Assembly: GCA_964526635.1 (NCBI GenBank)
Contig: CAZGLR010000038.1
Span: 1 to 26,631, forward strand
Origin: CAZGLR01 sp964526635
Lineage (GTDB): Bacteria > Zixibacteria > MSB-5A5 > GN15 > JAAZOE01
Length of the DNA: 26,631 bases
Reading direction: 5' to 3'
Of the stretch, positions 1-8,793 are shown piece by piece (position 1 is the stretch's first letter; every line of letters begins with the position of its first letter). Position numbers and translations under genes: made by a program. The notes below the pieces were generated by a model, which was not told the DNA's origin, made no database searches, and saw only the letters and a list, made by a program, of their open reading frames with translations.

Positions 1-2
1 CG

Positions 3-2282
3 CCAAGGCCGGTTCGCTGGGGCATCGGCCTGTGGGCGATGTTCGCCACGCGACCGCCGCTGTATCGCTTCTGCACCCGGATCGCCATGCGCGCCATGGC
101 CATGATGGCACATCCCAACGTGGTCAAGGTGCTCGATGCCAACATCTACCGGGAGTATGTCTTTTGCGCGATGGAATACATCGAGGGCCATCCGATCGAC
201 CAGTACTGCGACGAAAATAACCTGACCATCCGCCGCCGGCTGGATTTGTTTCTCCAGGTGTGCCGTACCGTCCAGTTTGCACAGCAGAATTTGGTCGTGC
301 ATCGTGACCTCAAACCGAGCAATATCATGATTACTACCGATGGTGTCGTGAAACTGCTCGACTTTGGTATCGCCAAGGTGCTCGGCGAGGGAGAGGGCGA
401 AAGCCTCCGACAAACCCCGGATCTGACCCGGACCGGTGTTCGGGTGATGACACCCGGCTATGCCTCCCCCGAACAGGTGCGCGGCGAACCTGTGACGACC
501 GCTACTGATGTCTATTCGCTGGGTGTCGTGTTGTATCGTCTGTTGACCGGGCAGACCCCCTATCGTACCGAAAATCATACCCGGAAAGACATTGAACACG
601 CTGTCTGCCATGTCGAGCCATCGCGTCCCAGCAGCCTGTATGCCGGTACCGCAAAACGGGGTACCGGAGATGACAGTTCCTCCCGGGCTGACAAGCGGCA
701 ATCCTCACCACCTAAATTGAAGCGACAACTCTCCGGTGATCTGGATATTATCTGTCTGACTGCTTTACGAAAAGAGGCCAGTCGACGGTATCACATGGTC
801 GAGGGTCTGGCCAATGATATCGAGCGATATCTGCAGGGACGCCCGATACTGGCCCGAACCGACTCCCTCGGATATCGAGCGGTCAAGTTCGTCAGTCGTT
901 ACCGCACAGCTGTTGCAGTTCTGTCGGCCGTTATAGTTCTGACCACTGCGCTGGTGGCATTTTATACCTACCGGCTGGCTGCCGAGCGTGATCGGGCACG
1001 GCTCGAAGCCGATAAGGCCGCCCAGGTATCATCGTTTTTGGTCAACCTGTTTGAATATGCCGATCCCAGCGTTACCGGCGGAGAAACCATAACCGCCCGG
1101 GACCTGCTCGATCGGGGTGCTGTGAGTATAGATGAAGATCTGGCCGGTCAGCCGCAGACCCAGGTGACGATGATGGAAGTGCTCGGACGGGTATATTATA
1201 TGATCGGCCAACTCGATAATGCGGATTCGATGTATACCAAAGCTCTCGTACTGGCTGAAAAAATTTATGACCCCGATCATATCGAGATTGGATTGCTGCA
1301 GCATGGCTACGCCATTACCCTTCAGGATATGGCGCTCTATGATTCCGCCGCGACATTATATGAACAGGCCTATGAGAATTTTATGCAACACTATGGCGAA
1401 GATAATATCAAGGTAGCCTCGGTGCAGACTGACCTGGCTTCACTATACCGCATGATGGGTGAGCTTGATCGCTCGCAGGAACTGGCGGAAAAATCATTGA
1501 AAACACGCCGCACTATCCTCGGCGAAGTCCATGAGGATGTCGCCCACAGTATGAATCATCTGGCCCGGCTGTACCAAGTACAGGGACGGCTCGACGAGGC
1601 CGAAGCGTTGATGCGACAGGCCTATGAAATCCGACGGGAAATCCTTGGCAAATATCATGTTGAAGTGGTCGCCAGTCTGGGTTCGCTGGGTGGCTTGTAT
1701 CTCAATCGATTTCAATTTGAAAAAGCGCGCGATACTTATCGTGAAGCGCTGGAAATCATTGTTCACCTCATGGGCAAAGATCATAATTATGTCGGCGGTG
1801 TTACCAACAGCCTCGCCAATGCCCATTACAATCTTGAAGAGTATGAAATCGCCGATTCATTGTATCGCGAGAGCATCGACATCCTTGCGCGGACCCTCCC
1901 CGAAAATCATGTGAACCAGGCCTACCCGATCATCGGACTGGGGCGGCTTCTCATGGATACCGGTCGGCTCGAGGAGGCTGAAGTATATCTTCGGCGTGCC
2001 ATTGAGCTTCGACGGGCCGGCTATCCGGAGGGACATCTCTTGACTTTCGAAACCGAGATGTTTCTCGGCGGCTGTCTTCTGGGCCAGGGCCGTCTGGACG
2101 AAGCCGAGGCGCTGCTGGCAGCCAGCTTCGATGCGCTGCGTAACGGCAGTGGCCGTACATTGCATGTGGCAGCCTTTGGCGGCAAGAAACTGGCTGAACT
2201 CTACCGTCAGACCGATCGTGCCGCCGATGCCGACAGTATCCTGACCCTGGTCGCTCAGCTTGAAGCCGTAGCTTCAGATTAA
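3..2282 (+). CDS. Membrane Ser/Thr protein kinase with TPR repeats, 5'-partial
   Basis: Hanks-type Ser/Thr kinase of the bacterial kinase-TM-TPR class, expected to phosphorylate proteins on Ser/Thr at the inner membrane, with the TPR part as a partner-binding module. Seen: catalytic loop HRDLKPSN at about nt 300-323, DFG at about 360-368, a GYASPEQ activation-segment end, then the 'GDLDIICLTALRKE' and 'GRPILAR' stretches usual just after this kinase type. One transmembrane helix lies at about nt 906-974. Roughly seven 42-residue TPRs of kinesin-light-chain style (LDEAEALxRQAxEIRR) fill the rest. The reading frame is open to the window edge, so the ATG at 39 is only the first internal Met. The Gly-rich loop and VAxK lysine are missing, and the first ~40 codons do not resemble an N-lobe. 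The stop codon lies 3 bp from the stop of the convergent RND gene. Confidence 0.9.
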   Translation, partial: PRPVRWGIGLWAMFATRPPLYRFCTRIAMRAMAMMAHPNVVKVLDANIYREYVFCAMEYIEGHPIDQYCDENNLTIRRRLDLFLQVCRTVQFAQQNLVVHRDLKPSNIMITTDGVVKLLDFGIAKVLGEGEGESLRQTPDLTRTGVRVMTPGYASPEQVRGEPVTTATDVYSLGVVLYRLLTGQTPYRTENHTRKDIEHAVCHVEPSRPSSLYAGTAKRGTGDDSSSRADKRQSSPPKLKRQLSGDLDIICLTALRKEASRRYHMVEGLANDIERYLQGRPILARTDSLGYRAVKFVSRYRTAVAVLSAVIVLTTALVAFYTYRLAAERDRARLEADKAAQVSSFLVNLFEYADPSVTGGETITARDLLDRGAVSIDEDLAGQPQTQVTMMEVLGRVYYMIGQLDNADSMYTKALVLAEKIYDPDHIEIGLLQHGYAITLQDMALYDSAATLYEQAYENFMQHYGEDNIKVASVQTDLASLYRMMGELDRSQELAEKSLKTRRTILGEVHEDVAHSMNHLARLYQVQGRLDEAEALMRQAYEIRREILGKYHVEVVASLGSLGGLYLNRFQFEKARDTYREALEIIVHLMGKDHNYVGGVTNSLANAHYNLEEYEIADSLYRESIDILARTLPENHVNQAYPIIGLGRLLMDTGRLEEAEVYLRRAIELRRAGYPEGHLLTFETEMFLGGCLLGQGRLDEAEALLAASFDALRNGSGRTLHVAAFGGKKLAELYRQTDRAADADSILTLVAQLEAVASD

Positions 2283-2285
2283 CTC

Positions 2286-5200
2286 CTACTTAGCCTCAGC
2301 GCCATTGACCGGTACGGCAACGCCGGATTTTTCGGTCGAAAACAGGCTGAAGAGAACCGGTACGACGACCAGCGTCAGAAATGTCGAGACAATCAATCCG
2401 CCGATAATGGCCCAGCCCATCGGGGCCCACATCGAACCGCCGCCGAGAGTCAATGGCAGCAAACCGCCGACAGTCGTCAATGTCGTCAGGATAATCGGGA
2501 TAAAACGAGCCTGGCCGGCTTCTTTAAGGGCCTCACCCATGTCCATGCCCTCTCGCCGCAACTGGTTGGTGTAATCCACCAGGATAATCGAATTGTTGAT
2601 GACAATCCCCACCAGTGAACTCACCCCGATAAAGGCGGTAAACGAAAACGTATAGCCGGTTATCAGCAGGGCCAGAATAGAGCCGATAATCGCCAGCGGA
2701 ATAGCTCCGAAGACAATCAAGGGCTGGCTGTAGGAACGGAACTGCAGCACCAGCACCGCGAAAATAGCGATCAATGCGATAATAACCGCGCGCCCCATAC
2801 CGCCGAACGATTCCTGCTGATTTTCGAGTTCACCGGATATATAGTAGCTGTATCCTTTGGGCCATTCATAAGCCTTAAGTTTCTCAATAATCTGCTTTGT
2901 GGATTCATTAACAGAGATACCGGTCGCCACATCGGCGGTGATTATCACATTGCGATTCTGGTTGAAGTGATTGATGCGCAATGGCGACGCCTCGAATTCA
3001 ATCGATGCCAACTGGCGCAATGGAATCTGTTCACCGATAGCCGATGCAATATAAATTTGATCAAAGTGCTCGGTGGTCATCTTGTCTTCGACCGGCAGGC
3101 GCATCACGATATCATATTCCTTGCCATCGTCATCGCGATATTGCGCCGTGGAAGCCCCGGTCACAGCCGTCCGTACCGTTCGGTCGATATCGATCAATGG
3201 CACCGCCAGCATGGCTGCTTTGTCGCGGTTAATCTGCACCCGCAAATCCGTGCGTGTCGTACTCAGGGGATTATCGACATTGATGACACCCGGGACTTCG
3301 CGATACATCGCCTCGACATCGCGGGAAATATCACGCAGGGTATTCAGGCTCTCTCCGATAATGCGGATTGCAATCGGTGCTACCGATGGCGGACCCTGTT
3401 CGAATTCCCTGATAGTTATGCGCGCACCGGGAAAATGTTCAAATTCATCTCGCAGTTCGTTGATTGCGTTTTCCAGCACTGTGATATTGTCCTTGTTCAA
3501 CTGGACAAAGAGCTGTGCATGCGTACTCGATTCGTTTTTGGGAATGACATTGTAGTAGATCCGCGGATTGCCATGCCCGATATTTGTGGCGTAATGACTG
3601 ATATCGTCACGCTGATCGAGGACCGCTTCGACATAGCGCGCGACATTATCGGTCGCATCGAGATTGCTTCCCTGAGGCAAATCAATATTGATGATAAACT
3701 GCGGCTTTTCCGCCTTTGGGAAAAAACTGACCCCAACCACCGGAAATAATGTCAAGCTGCCCAAAAATATCACAGAGGCGATCCCCAGGACAGTCCAGCG
3801 TCGCATCAGTGCGATATCCAGTGTCTTCTTATATGGTCCTGAAACCAGATTGTCCAGGCGGCGGCGTATTGGTGTATCGCCGGAAGCAGCGGTTATTTTC
3901 AAATAGCGACTGGATAAAAACGGCGTCAGCGACAACGAGATCAAAAGTGATGCCGCCAGTGCGTAGATAACCGTAACCGGCATACTGCGGATAAAATCGC
4001 CGGTCACATTCTGCATCATTGCCAGCGGTAAAAAAGCCAGAATCGTGGTTGCCGTAGAACTGACAATCGCCCAGCCGATTTGAGACGTTCCCTCGATCGC
4101 CGCCTTGATAGGCGGATATCCCTGACGCATGAAGCGCCCGATATTCTCGGTGACCACAATAGCGTTGTCGACCAGAAGACCAAGCGCGATTACCAGCCCG
4201 GCAATCGACATCTGCTGCAGGCCGAAGCCACTTAAATCGACAAATCCAATCGCGATTAATATCGAAAATGGTATCGCCAGCATGACGATGATCGCCGAAC
4301 GGTAATTGGCCGCCAGAAAGACCACGATCCCGACCAGCAACAGACCCTGCAGCAGATTGGCAAAGAAACTGTTGACCCGCTTCTCAACACTGACAGATTG
4401 ATCAAAGACCGTAAACAGGTCAATATTATCCGGCAGTGTCGGTTCAAACTCACCGATCCTGCCCTTAAGGCCATCCATCACCCCAAAAACATTCGTATGA
4501 TTCTTTTGCTGCACCGAAACAAAAACCGCCCGGGTGCCATTGACCCTCGCATGGTACTTCTCATCTTCGTAAGCAAAGTCGATGTCGGCAACATCATCGA
4601 GATACACCACAGCGCCATCGACGGAATGGACAATTGTCCGGCGGATATCATCGAGCGATTGATACGCCCCGGTGGTCTTGATATTAAAACGACGGCTGCC
4701 GATATCGACTGATCCGCCCGGAATGTTGGCAGCCGAAGAAGCCAGGGCGTTCTGCACGCGCATCAAAGGAATACCCAGTTGCGCCAGTTTTTCAAGATTA
4801 ATTGAAACACGGATTTCCTGCTCGGGATATGCTTCTATTTCCACCGCTTTCACACCCGGCAGCTTGTCGAGTTGATCCTTGAGCAGTTCAGCTTCGCGCT
4901 CGAGCTGCCGATATGGCGCTGTTTCCGAACGCAGCGCCAGTTGCAGAATATTCACATCCGTAATGTTGATCTTATCCAGTTCGAGGCTGATGATGCCATC
5001 CGGCAGCTCATCGCGGATACTGTTGACATTTTGCACAACCTGGGAGTATTTATCATCGAGGTCGGCATCGATAGTGAATTCTACTCCGATCACACCGAGA
5101 CCGTTGGATGAAAACGAAGTCAACTCGACAATATCATCGAGTTCATTGATCACCTCCTCGATCGGATCGACGACCAGTTCCTCGATATCTTCAGGGGTCG

Positions 5201-5360
5201 CACCCGGATAGATGGCCACGATATTGACATTCGGCGGTGTCACCAGGGGATCCTCCGAACGGGGCATGATCAAAAGCGATACCACTCCGGAGATAATCAG
5301 CAGAACGATAATGATGGTCGTGAACTGATGATTCTCTATTGCGAATTTTGGAAAATTCAT
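2286..5360 (-). CDS. RND efflux permease (AcrB/HAE1-like)
   Basis: Inner-membrane pump subunit of a tripartite RND efflux system, expected to drive substrate export with the proton gradient through the adaptor and TolC-like partners encoded just upstream. The 1024-residue length is normal for AcrB-type proteins. Seen: an N-terminal TM helix (about residues 14-33) followed by the usual periplasmic start (YPGATPEDIEE), two large periplasmic loops, and two halves of TM bundles. TM4 carries LLVDNAIVVTEN with D398-N399 where AcrB has Asp407-Asp408. TM10 carries GIVINNSIILVDY with N922 where AcrB has Lys940. The substrate cannot be told from sequence. The start ATG has GAGGA 4 bases upstream and lies 21 bp after the adaptor stop. 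It is the last gene of the tetR-tolC-adaptor-RND operon. The stop is 3 bp from the convergent kinase stop, so any terminator must lie inside the kinase gene. Confidence 0.97.
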   Translation of the reverse strand: MNFPKFAIENHQFTTIIIVLLIISGVVSLLIMPRSEDPLVTPPNVNIVAIYPGATPEDIEELVVDPIEEVINELDDIVELTSFSSNGLGVIGVEFTIDADLDDKYSQVVQNVNSIRDELPDGIISLELDKINITDVNILQLALRSETAPYRQLEREAELLKDQLDKLPGVKAVEIEAYPEQEIRVSINLEKLAQLGIPLMRVQNALASSAANIPGGSVDIGSRRFNIKTTGAYQSLDDIRRTIVHSVDGAVVYLDDVADIDFAYEDEKYHARVNGTRAVFVSVQQKNHTNVFGVMDGLKGRIGEFEPTLPDNIDLFTVFDQSVSVEKRVNSFFANLLQGLLLVGIVVFLAANYRSAIIVMLAIPFSILIAIGFVDLSGFGLQQMSIAGLVIALGLLVDNAIVVTENIGRFMRQGYPPIKAAIEGTSQIGWAIVSSTATTILAFLPLAMMQNVTGDFIRSMPVTVIYALAASLLISLSLTPFLSSRYLKITAASGDTPIRRRLDNLVSGPYKKTLDIALMRRWTVLGIASVIFLGSLTLFPVVGVSFFPKAEKPQFIINIDLPQGSNLDATDNVARYVEAVLDQRDDISHYATNIGHGNPRIYYNVIPKNESSTHAQLFVQLNKDNITVLENAINELRDEFEHFPGARITIREFEQGPPSVAPIAIRIIGESLNTLRDISRDVEAMYREVPGVINVDNPLSTTRTDLRVQINRDKAAMLAVPLIDIDRTVRTAVTGASTAQYRDDDGKEYDIVMRLPVEDKMTTEHFDQIYIASAIGEQIPLRQLASIEFEASPLRINHFNQNRNVIITADVATGISVNESTKQIIEKLKAYEWPKGYSYYISGELENQQESFGGMGRAVIIALIAIFAVLVLQFRSYSQPLIVFGAIPLAIIGSILALLITGYTFSFTAFIGVSSLVGIVINNSIILVDYTNQLRREGMDMGEALKEAGQARFIPIILTTLTTVGGLLPLTLGGGSMWAPMGWAIIGGLIVSTFLTLVVVPVLFSLFSTEKSGVAVPVNGAEAK

Positions 5361-5381
5361 GGTGTCCTCAGACTGATGCGA

Positions 5382-6437
5382 TTATCGATCGACAATCAAC
5401 ATGATGTCGGCGCCATCGGTCAAATACGACGCCCCGGCCGTGATTACTTCTGTCGCCGTCTCCAGCCCCGAGGTGATTACAACCCGGTTTTTGTAAATCG
5501 AGCCGATTGTTACCGGCGTTTTGATGGCGGTCGTTGACTGTTGCGACGGCACAAATACATACCCCTCAGTTGCTTCTGCTTCATACAGGGCTTCGATCGG
5601 CACCGTTGCCCTGCGTTCAGCCAGCGATGGCGTCACGATTACCACGGCGACGAAACCCGATTTCAGCGCACGATCATTGGATACCAGCGTCAATTCCACT
5701 TCATATGTACCGGTACGGGGATTGGCGCCTTCGGCAATACGGGTCACTGTCGCGCGAATCGAATCGCCCGGGAAGGCATCGAAAAACACGACAGCCGAGT
5801 CGCCATAGCGAAGCCGGACAACATCGCGATCAGCAATACTGACCGTTACCAGCCAGGAACCATCGGTCGCCCCGAATTTGAAAACCGGGTGACCGGGGGA
5901 GACAATTTCGTTTTCTTCGGCCATACGCCTCAATATGACGCCATCGGATGGCGCCGTGATTGTCGAATGCATCTTATTGAACTCGGCGATAGTCATATCG
6001 GAGCGGGCAACATGCCGGGCTGTTTCGGCATTCTGGAGCTGTTCAAGCGTGACCACACTATCGGCATAGAGATTTTGCATGCGCCTGTAATCACGGTCAG
6101 CCTTATCGAAGGCACTCCTGGCTTTTTCCAGACGGGCGTCGATTTCAGCCAGGTCGAGTCGGGCCAAGAGCTGTCCCCGCGATACCCGATCGCCGCCATC
6201 GACGGCGAAGTGATCAATGATACCGCCGGTCGTAAATGAGAGATACGCCTCCTCGGTCGCCGAAAGAACCCCGCTGGAACGGATCGGCAGCGCAATGTTT
6301 TCCCAGCGCACATCAGCAGTTCGGACAGCAACAGCACCGGACTCGGCGGTTTCAGCGTCGCCTTCGCCGCAGCCGGATGTAAGAAGCAAACCGAGGGCGC
6401 CCAGTATTATCAAAAGTAAAAGCATACCAGTTCGCAT
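5382..6437 (-). CDS. RND efflux periplasmic adaptor (HlyD/MFP family), lipoprotein
   Basis: Membrane fusion protein that bridges the RND permease and the TolC-like channel in the periplasm. 351 residues, slightly short but normal for the family. Seen: hydrophobic N-terminus ending in a lipobox-like TSGC with Cys23, suggesting lipid anchoring. The biotinyl-lipoyl half motif GGIIDHFAVDGGDRVSRGQLL is followed by an alpha-helical hairpin (about residues 95-150), the second lipoyl half (ITAPSDGVILRRM), and then beta-barrel and membrane-proximal domains. The start ATG is 3 bp after the tolC-like stop, with AAAGGA inside the end of the upstream gene, so translational coupling is likely. The permease starts 21 bp downstream. 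The substrate is not predictable. Family assignment is firm, and the lipoprotein state is inferred because Thr at the -3 position is less usual. Confidence 0.95.
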   Translation of the reverse strand: MRTGMLLLLIILGALGLLLTSGCGEGDAETAESGAVAVRTADVRWENIALPIRSSGVLSATEEAYLSFTTGGIIDHFAVDGGDRVSRGQLLARLDLAEIDARLEKARSAFDKADRDYRRMQNLYADSVVTLEQLQNAETARHVARSDMTIAEFNKMHSTITAPSDGVILRRMAEENEIVSPGHPVFKFGATDGSWLVTVSIADRDVVRLRYGDSAVVFFDAFPGDSIRATVTRIAEGANPRTGTYEVELTLVSNDRALKSGFVAVVIVTPSLAERRATVPIEALYEAEATEGYVFVPSQQSTTAIKTPVTIGSIYKNRVVITSGLETATEVITAGASYLTDGADIMLIVDR

Positions 6438-6440
6438 GTC

Positions 6441-7850
6441 TTATCCGTTCCTTTCTGGGAGCGTGTAGGTTCCGATAACCCGTTCCAGGTCAGCATGGCG
6501 GGTCAGGTAGTCGAAGATCGTAACGACCATGTTTATTTCAGCACGAGTCAACGCCGCGCGCGCATCGAGATATTCCGTTTGCGAGACCATTCCTTCATTA
6601 TATTTTCGCTCGACGATGTGGAACGAACTGCGGGCACTGCGCTGCTGATCAGCAGCCGTTTGCAGACTTTGGCGGGCGACCTCGAAACCGAGGAAGGCAT
6701 CCTGTACCTGAATCGTAATCTGCTTGATTGTCTCTGATTTCTGCGCCCGGCGAATACGGCGATCGGCCTTGGCCTGCGCCATGCGGGCCTTATCCTGAAA
6801 ACCGTTGAACAGATTCCATTCGAGCACAAATGACGCCATCCAGAAATCAGACTGCTCATCGAACTCGTATGTCGTCCCCTCGAAACCATAGTCGAAAGCC
6901 AGCGAAACCCCGGGCAAAAAGCGCGTTCGCGAGATATTGACAGCATAATCGGATGCCGCGATACCATACTCGAGCTGGAGCAATTCCTCACGGCGCTCAA
7001 GGGCCAGCTCGCCGGCGGTAGCGATGTCCATGACCGGCGGTTCAGGCAATGCGGCGCTTTGCGGTGTCTCGATGGCGGCATCCAGTGGACGGTTCAGCAG
7101 GAAATTGAAGTACGAGGCCGCCAGAGTGACATCCTTTTCGGTGGTCATACGCTTCTGGATTATGTCACTGAGTTCTGCTTCCGCCCGATAGACAGCATCG
7201 CGCGTTACTATATCATTGTCGAACAACCGCTGCGAAACCCGGAGATTCTCGCGAAGCAACTCCTCCGTGGCAGCATAGATAGCTACAACGGTGTCCGCCT
7301 TGATATAATTGTAATAAGCGGTTTTAACATCGGCGACCAGTTGACGGGCAAAGCGGTCACGATCGGCTGCTTCGGCCCGGCGAAGATTTGATTGCAGGCG
7401 ATAATTGTAATAGACCGCCGGCTGAAACAACGGCTGCGTCACTCGTATTTTCGTCTCATGTTCTTCTTCGCGGAGAAAGGGGATAACCTCATTGTTCAGA
7501 TTGGCCGGATAGACATTACTGCCGATCAAGTCGTTCAAGCCCTCATGGACAGGGTTTACCAGATCCCCGATCGGGATGATGATATCCCGGCCGCCACCAG
7601 CCCGGGAGTACCGGCTTGACAAAGTTATCGAGGGCAAAAACGCACCCCGCGCCTGATCCAGGGCAGCCATACTCTTTTCCAGCGAAAACTGCTTTTGTTG
7701 CAGAGCCAGATTACTCTCGAGTGCACGGTCGATATATTGATCCAGAGGCTCAACCTGTGCCACGGCATTTACCGCCGCTATCCACAGGGTAAGAATCGAT
7801 AACCCTGTAATAACGGAAACTTTATAAATCTTTAATAAAACACTGACCAT
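6441..7850 (-). CDS. TolC-family outer membrane efflux protein
   Basis: Outer membrane channel of the tripartite efflux system, predicted to form a trimeric beta-barrel with a long periplasmic alpha-helical tunnel. 469 residues. Seen: Sec signal peptide (about residues 1-32, cleavage near AVA|QVEP). Two OEP repeats follow, the first opening with ALESNLALQQKQFSLEKSMA and GAFLPSITLS, the second with LALERREELLQLEYGIAAS and RTRFLPGVSLAFDYGF. Each carries long amphipathic helices rich in Ala, Gln and Arg. The start has GGAATG just upstream and is 23 bp after the tetR stop, and the adaptor gene begins 3 bp after its own stop. Presence of this gene shows that the host has an outer membrane. Nothing looks broken. 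Confidence 0.95.
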   Translation of the reverse strand: MVSVLLKIYKVSVITGLSILTLWIAAVNAVAQVEPLDQYIDRALESNLALQQKQFSLEKSMAALDQARGAFLPSITLSSRYSRAGGGRDIIIPIGDLVNPVHEGLNDLIGSNVYPANLNNEVIPFLREEEHETKIRVTQPLFQPAVYYNYRLQSNLRRAEAADRDRFARQLVADVKTAYYNYIKADTVVAIYAATEELLRENLRVSQRLFDNDIVTRDAVYRAEAELSDIIQKRMTTEKDVTLAASYFNFLLNRPLDAAIETPQSAALPEPPVMDIATAGELALERREELLQLEYGIAASDYAVNISRTRFLPGVSLAFDYGFEGTTYEFDEQSDFWMASFVLEWNLFNGFQDKARMAQAKADRRIRRAQKSETIKQITIQVQDAFLGFEVARQSLQTAADQQRSARSSFHIVERKYNEGMVSQTEYLDARAALTRAEINMVVTIFDYLTRHADLERVIGTYTLPERNG

Positions 7851-7873
7851 AAGTCATTCCAAGATTAAAAAAA

Positions 7874-8512
7874 TTACCTGGGTCTTAGTGAGTTTTCCGC
7901 AAAATCCAGAAAGTCATTAAACATCGCTTCAGGATCAAAGGGCGCGTTTTGTCTGATCATCTTTCCCTTTTTGGCGATCAACATTATTATGCCAAGGCTT
8001 TGCCCCCAGAGAAGATAACCGGTTTTGACAGGATCCAGGTCCGAACGAATAGAACCATCGGCAATACCGTTTTCAATAGCATCCTGAAGAATCTTGTGAG
8101 TATCGAACCCCGAATTTGTACAGGCCGCGGCCAGCGATTCAGGATCGATGCTTTCCTGTTCAGACGAATCGAAGTAAATCATTGTGTTGTAGTAATCCGG
8201 GTACTTCCTGCTGAATTCGCAATAGGCCTGTCCGATCGCCCTCACTTGCTTAAGGCCAGTTTGTTCCGAGGCGACCGCGGCTTTGAACATGTCCGTCAAC
8301 TTCTCAATAGCCCGCAAGGCAATCCCCAAATACAGCTCTTCTTTACTCTTGAAGTAAAGATAGAGCGTGCCTTTGCTCAATTCAGCCTTTTCGGCGACGT
8401 CGTCCATTGTGGCTGCATCCAGACCCTTCTCGAAAAAAACCTCTTCAGCAGCATCAATAATGTCGTTGTATCGCTGCCGCTTCTCACGTTCTCGTCTTTC
8501 GTGTATACCCAT
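7874..8512 (-). CDS. TetR/AcrR-family transcriptional regulator
   Basis: Ligand-responsive repressor, expected to control its own operon and so the efflux pump behind it. 212 residues, typical length. Seen: N-terminal TetR DNA-binding domain at about residues 14-62, with the helix-turn-helix at about 35-58 (TMDDVAEKAELSKGTLYLYF, the family hallmark). A helical ligand-binding/dimerisation domain with no recognisable ligand signature follows. The start ATG has AAGGAG 5 bases upstream. Unlike the common divergent arrangement, this regulator is the first gene of the same-strand operon it probably controls. A perfect palindrome next to its -10 box fits autorepression. The inducer is unknown. Confidence 0.95.
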   Translation of the reverse strand: MGIHERREREKRQRYNDIIDAAEEVFFEKGLDAATMDDVAEKAELSKGTLYLYFKSKEELYLGIALRAIEKLTDMFKAAVASEQTGLKQVRAIGQAYCEFSRKYPDYYNTMIYFDSSEQESIDPESLAAACTNSGFDTHKILQDAIENGIADGSIRSDLDPVKTGYLLWGQSLGIIMLIAKKGKMIRQNAPFDPEAMFNDFLDFAENSLRPR

Positions 8513-8542
8513 GCCACTCCTTTTTGATGACTGGCAATGTTA

Positions 8543-8555
8543 TGACTGACAGTCA
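8543..8555. promoter_or_regulatory. Probable TetR operator palindrome
   Basis: TGACTGACAGTCA is a perfect 13-bp inverted repeat about a central A. It abuts the minus-strand -10 box and lies where tetR transcription should start, the usual place for an autorepressor site. A further ATGACTG half site at 8527-8533 repeats the left arm (8542-8548) at a 15-bp period. Binding by the adjacent TetR protein is inferred from position. Confidence 0.55.
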
Positions 8556-8556
8556 C

Positions 8557-8562
8557 ATTATA
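8557..8562 (-). promoter_or_regulatory. -10 box of the tetR-efflux operon
   Basis: On the minus strand this reads TATAAT, a perfect -10 consensus, about 45 bp upstream of the tetR start codon. No good -35 hexamer is visible at 16-18 bp, so the promoter may be weak or activator-aided. The palindromic operator candidate lies immediately downstream. Confidence 0.5.
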
Positions 8563-8641
8563 TATAACGGTACGAATGTATCGGAAGTTTCGTCAGAAGC
8601 AAGGTTTTTTTCAATTTTTTTCCAATTGTGCCGAAATTGAA

Positions 8642-8682
8642 CAGACAGCCGCATCATGAAGTCAACACCATGACGCTGTCTG
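8642..8682. repeat. Interrupted inverted repeat upstream of the GH13 gene
   Basis: CAGACAGC (8642-8649) pairs exactly with GCTGTCTG (8675-8682). Inside it TCATG (8654-8658) pairs with CATGA (8669-8673), leaving a 10-base apical loop. The outer right arm overlaps the probable -35 of the GH13 promoter, so it could be an operator or a transcribed or untranscribed hairpin. No T-tract follows, so it is not an intrinsic terminator. Function unknown. Confidence 0.4.
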
Positions 8683-8697
8683 CGTAGCATTTATAAA
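8670..8697 (+). promoter_or_regulatory. Candidate promoter of the GH13 gene
   Basis: ATGACG (8670-8675), a 16-bp spacer and TATAAA (8692-8697) match the sigma-70 consensus at 4/6 and 5/6 positions. A transcript would start near 8704 with a leader of about 90 nt before the ATG at 8794. The call rests on consensus match only. Confidence 0.35.
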
Positions 8698-8793
8698 GAT
8701 ATTTACTGGCCCGCCGATAGTCAGACCCGTATATTGGAACAATGGCGGTGCCTGTCATAAATTAACTGTTAACCAGCGAACAGGATTCCCTCT

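Noticed and set aside
2967..3749. 260-residue open frame on the plus strand
   Set aside because: It lies wholly antisense within the RND permease and has a composition typical of a reverse-complement shadow, with no ribosome binding site or domain.
5541..6239. 232-residue open frame on the plus strand
   Set aside because: Antisense to the adaptor gene, which is unquestionably real. No recognisable domain.
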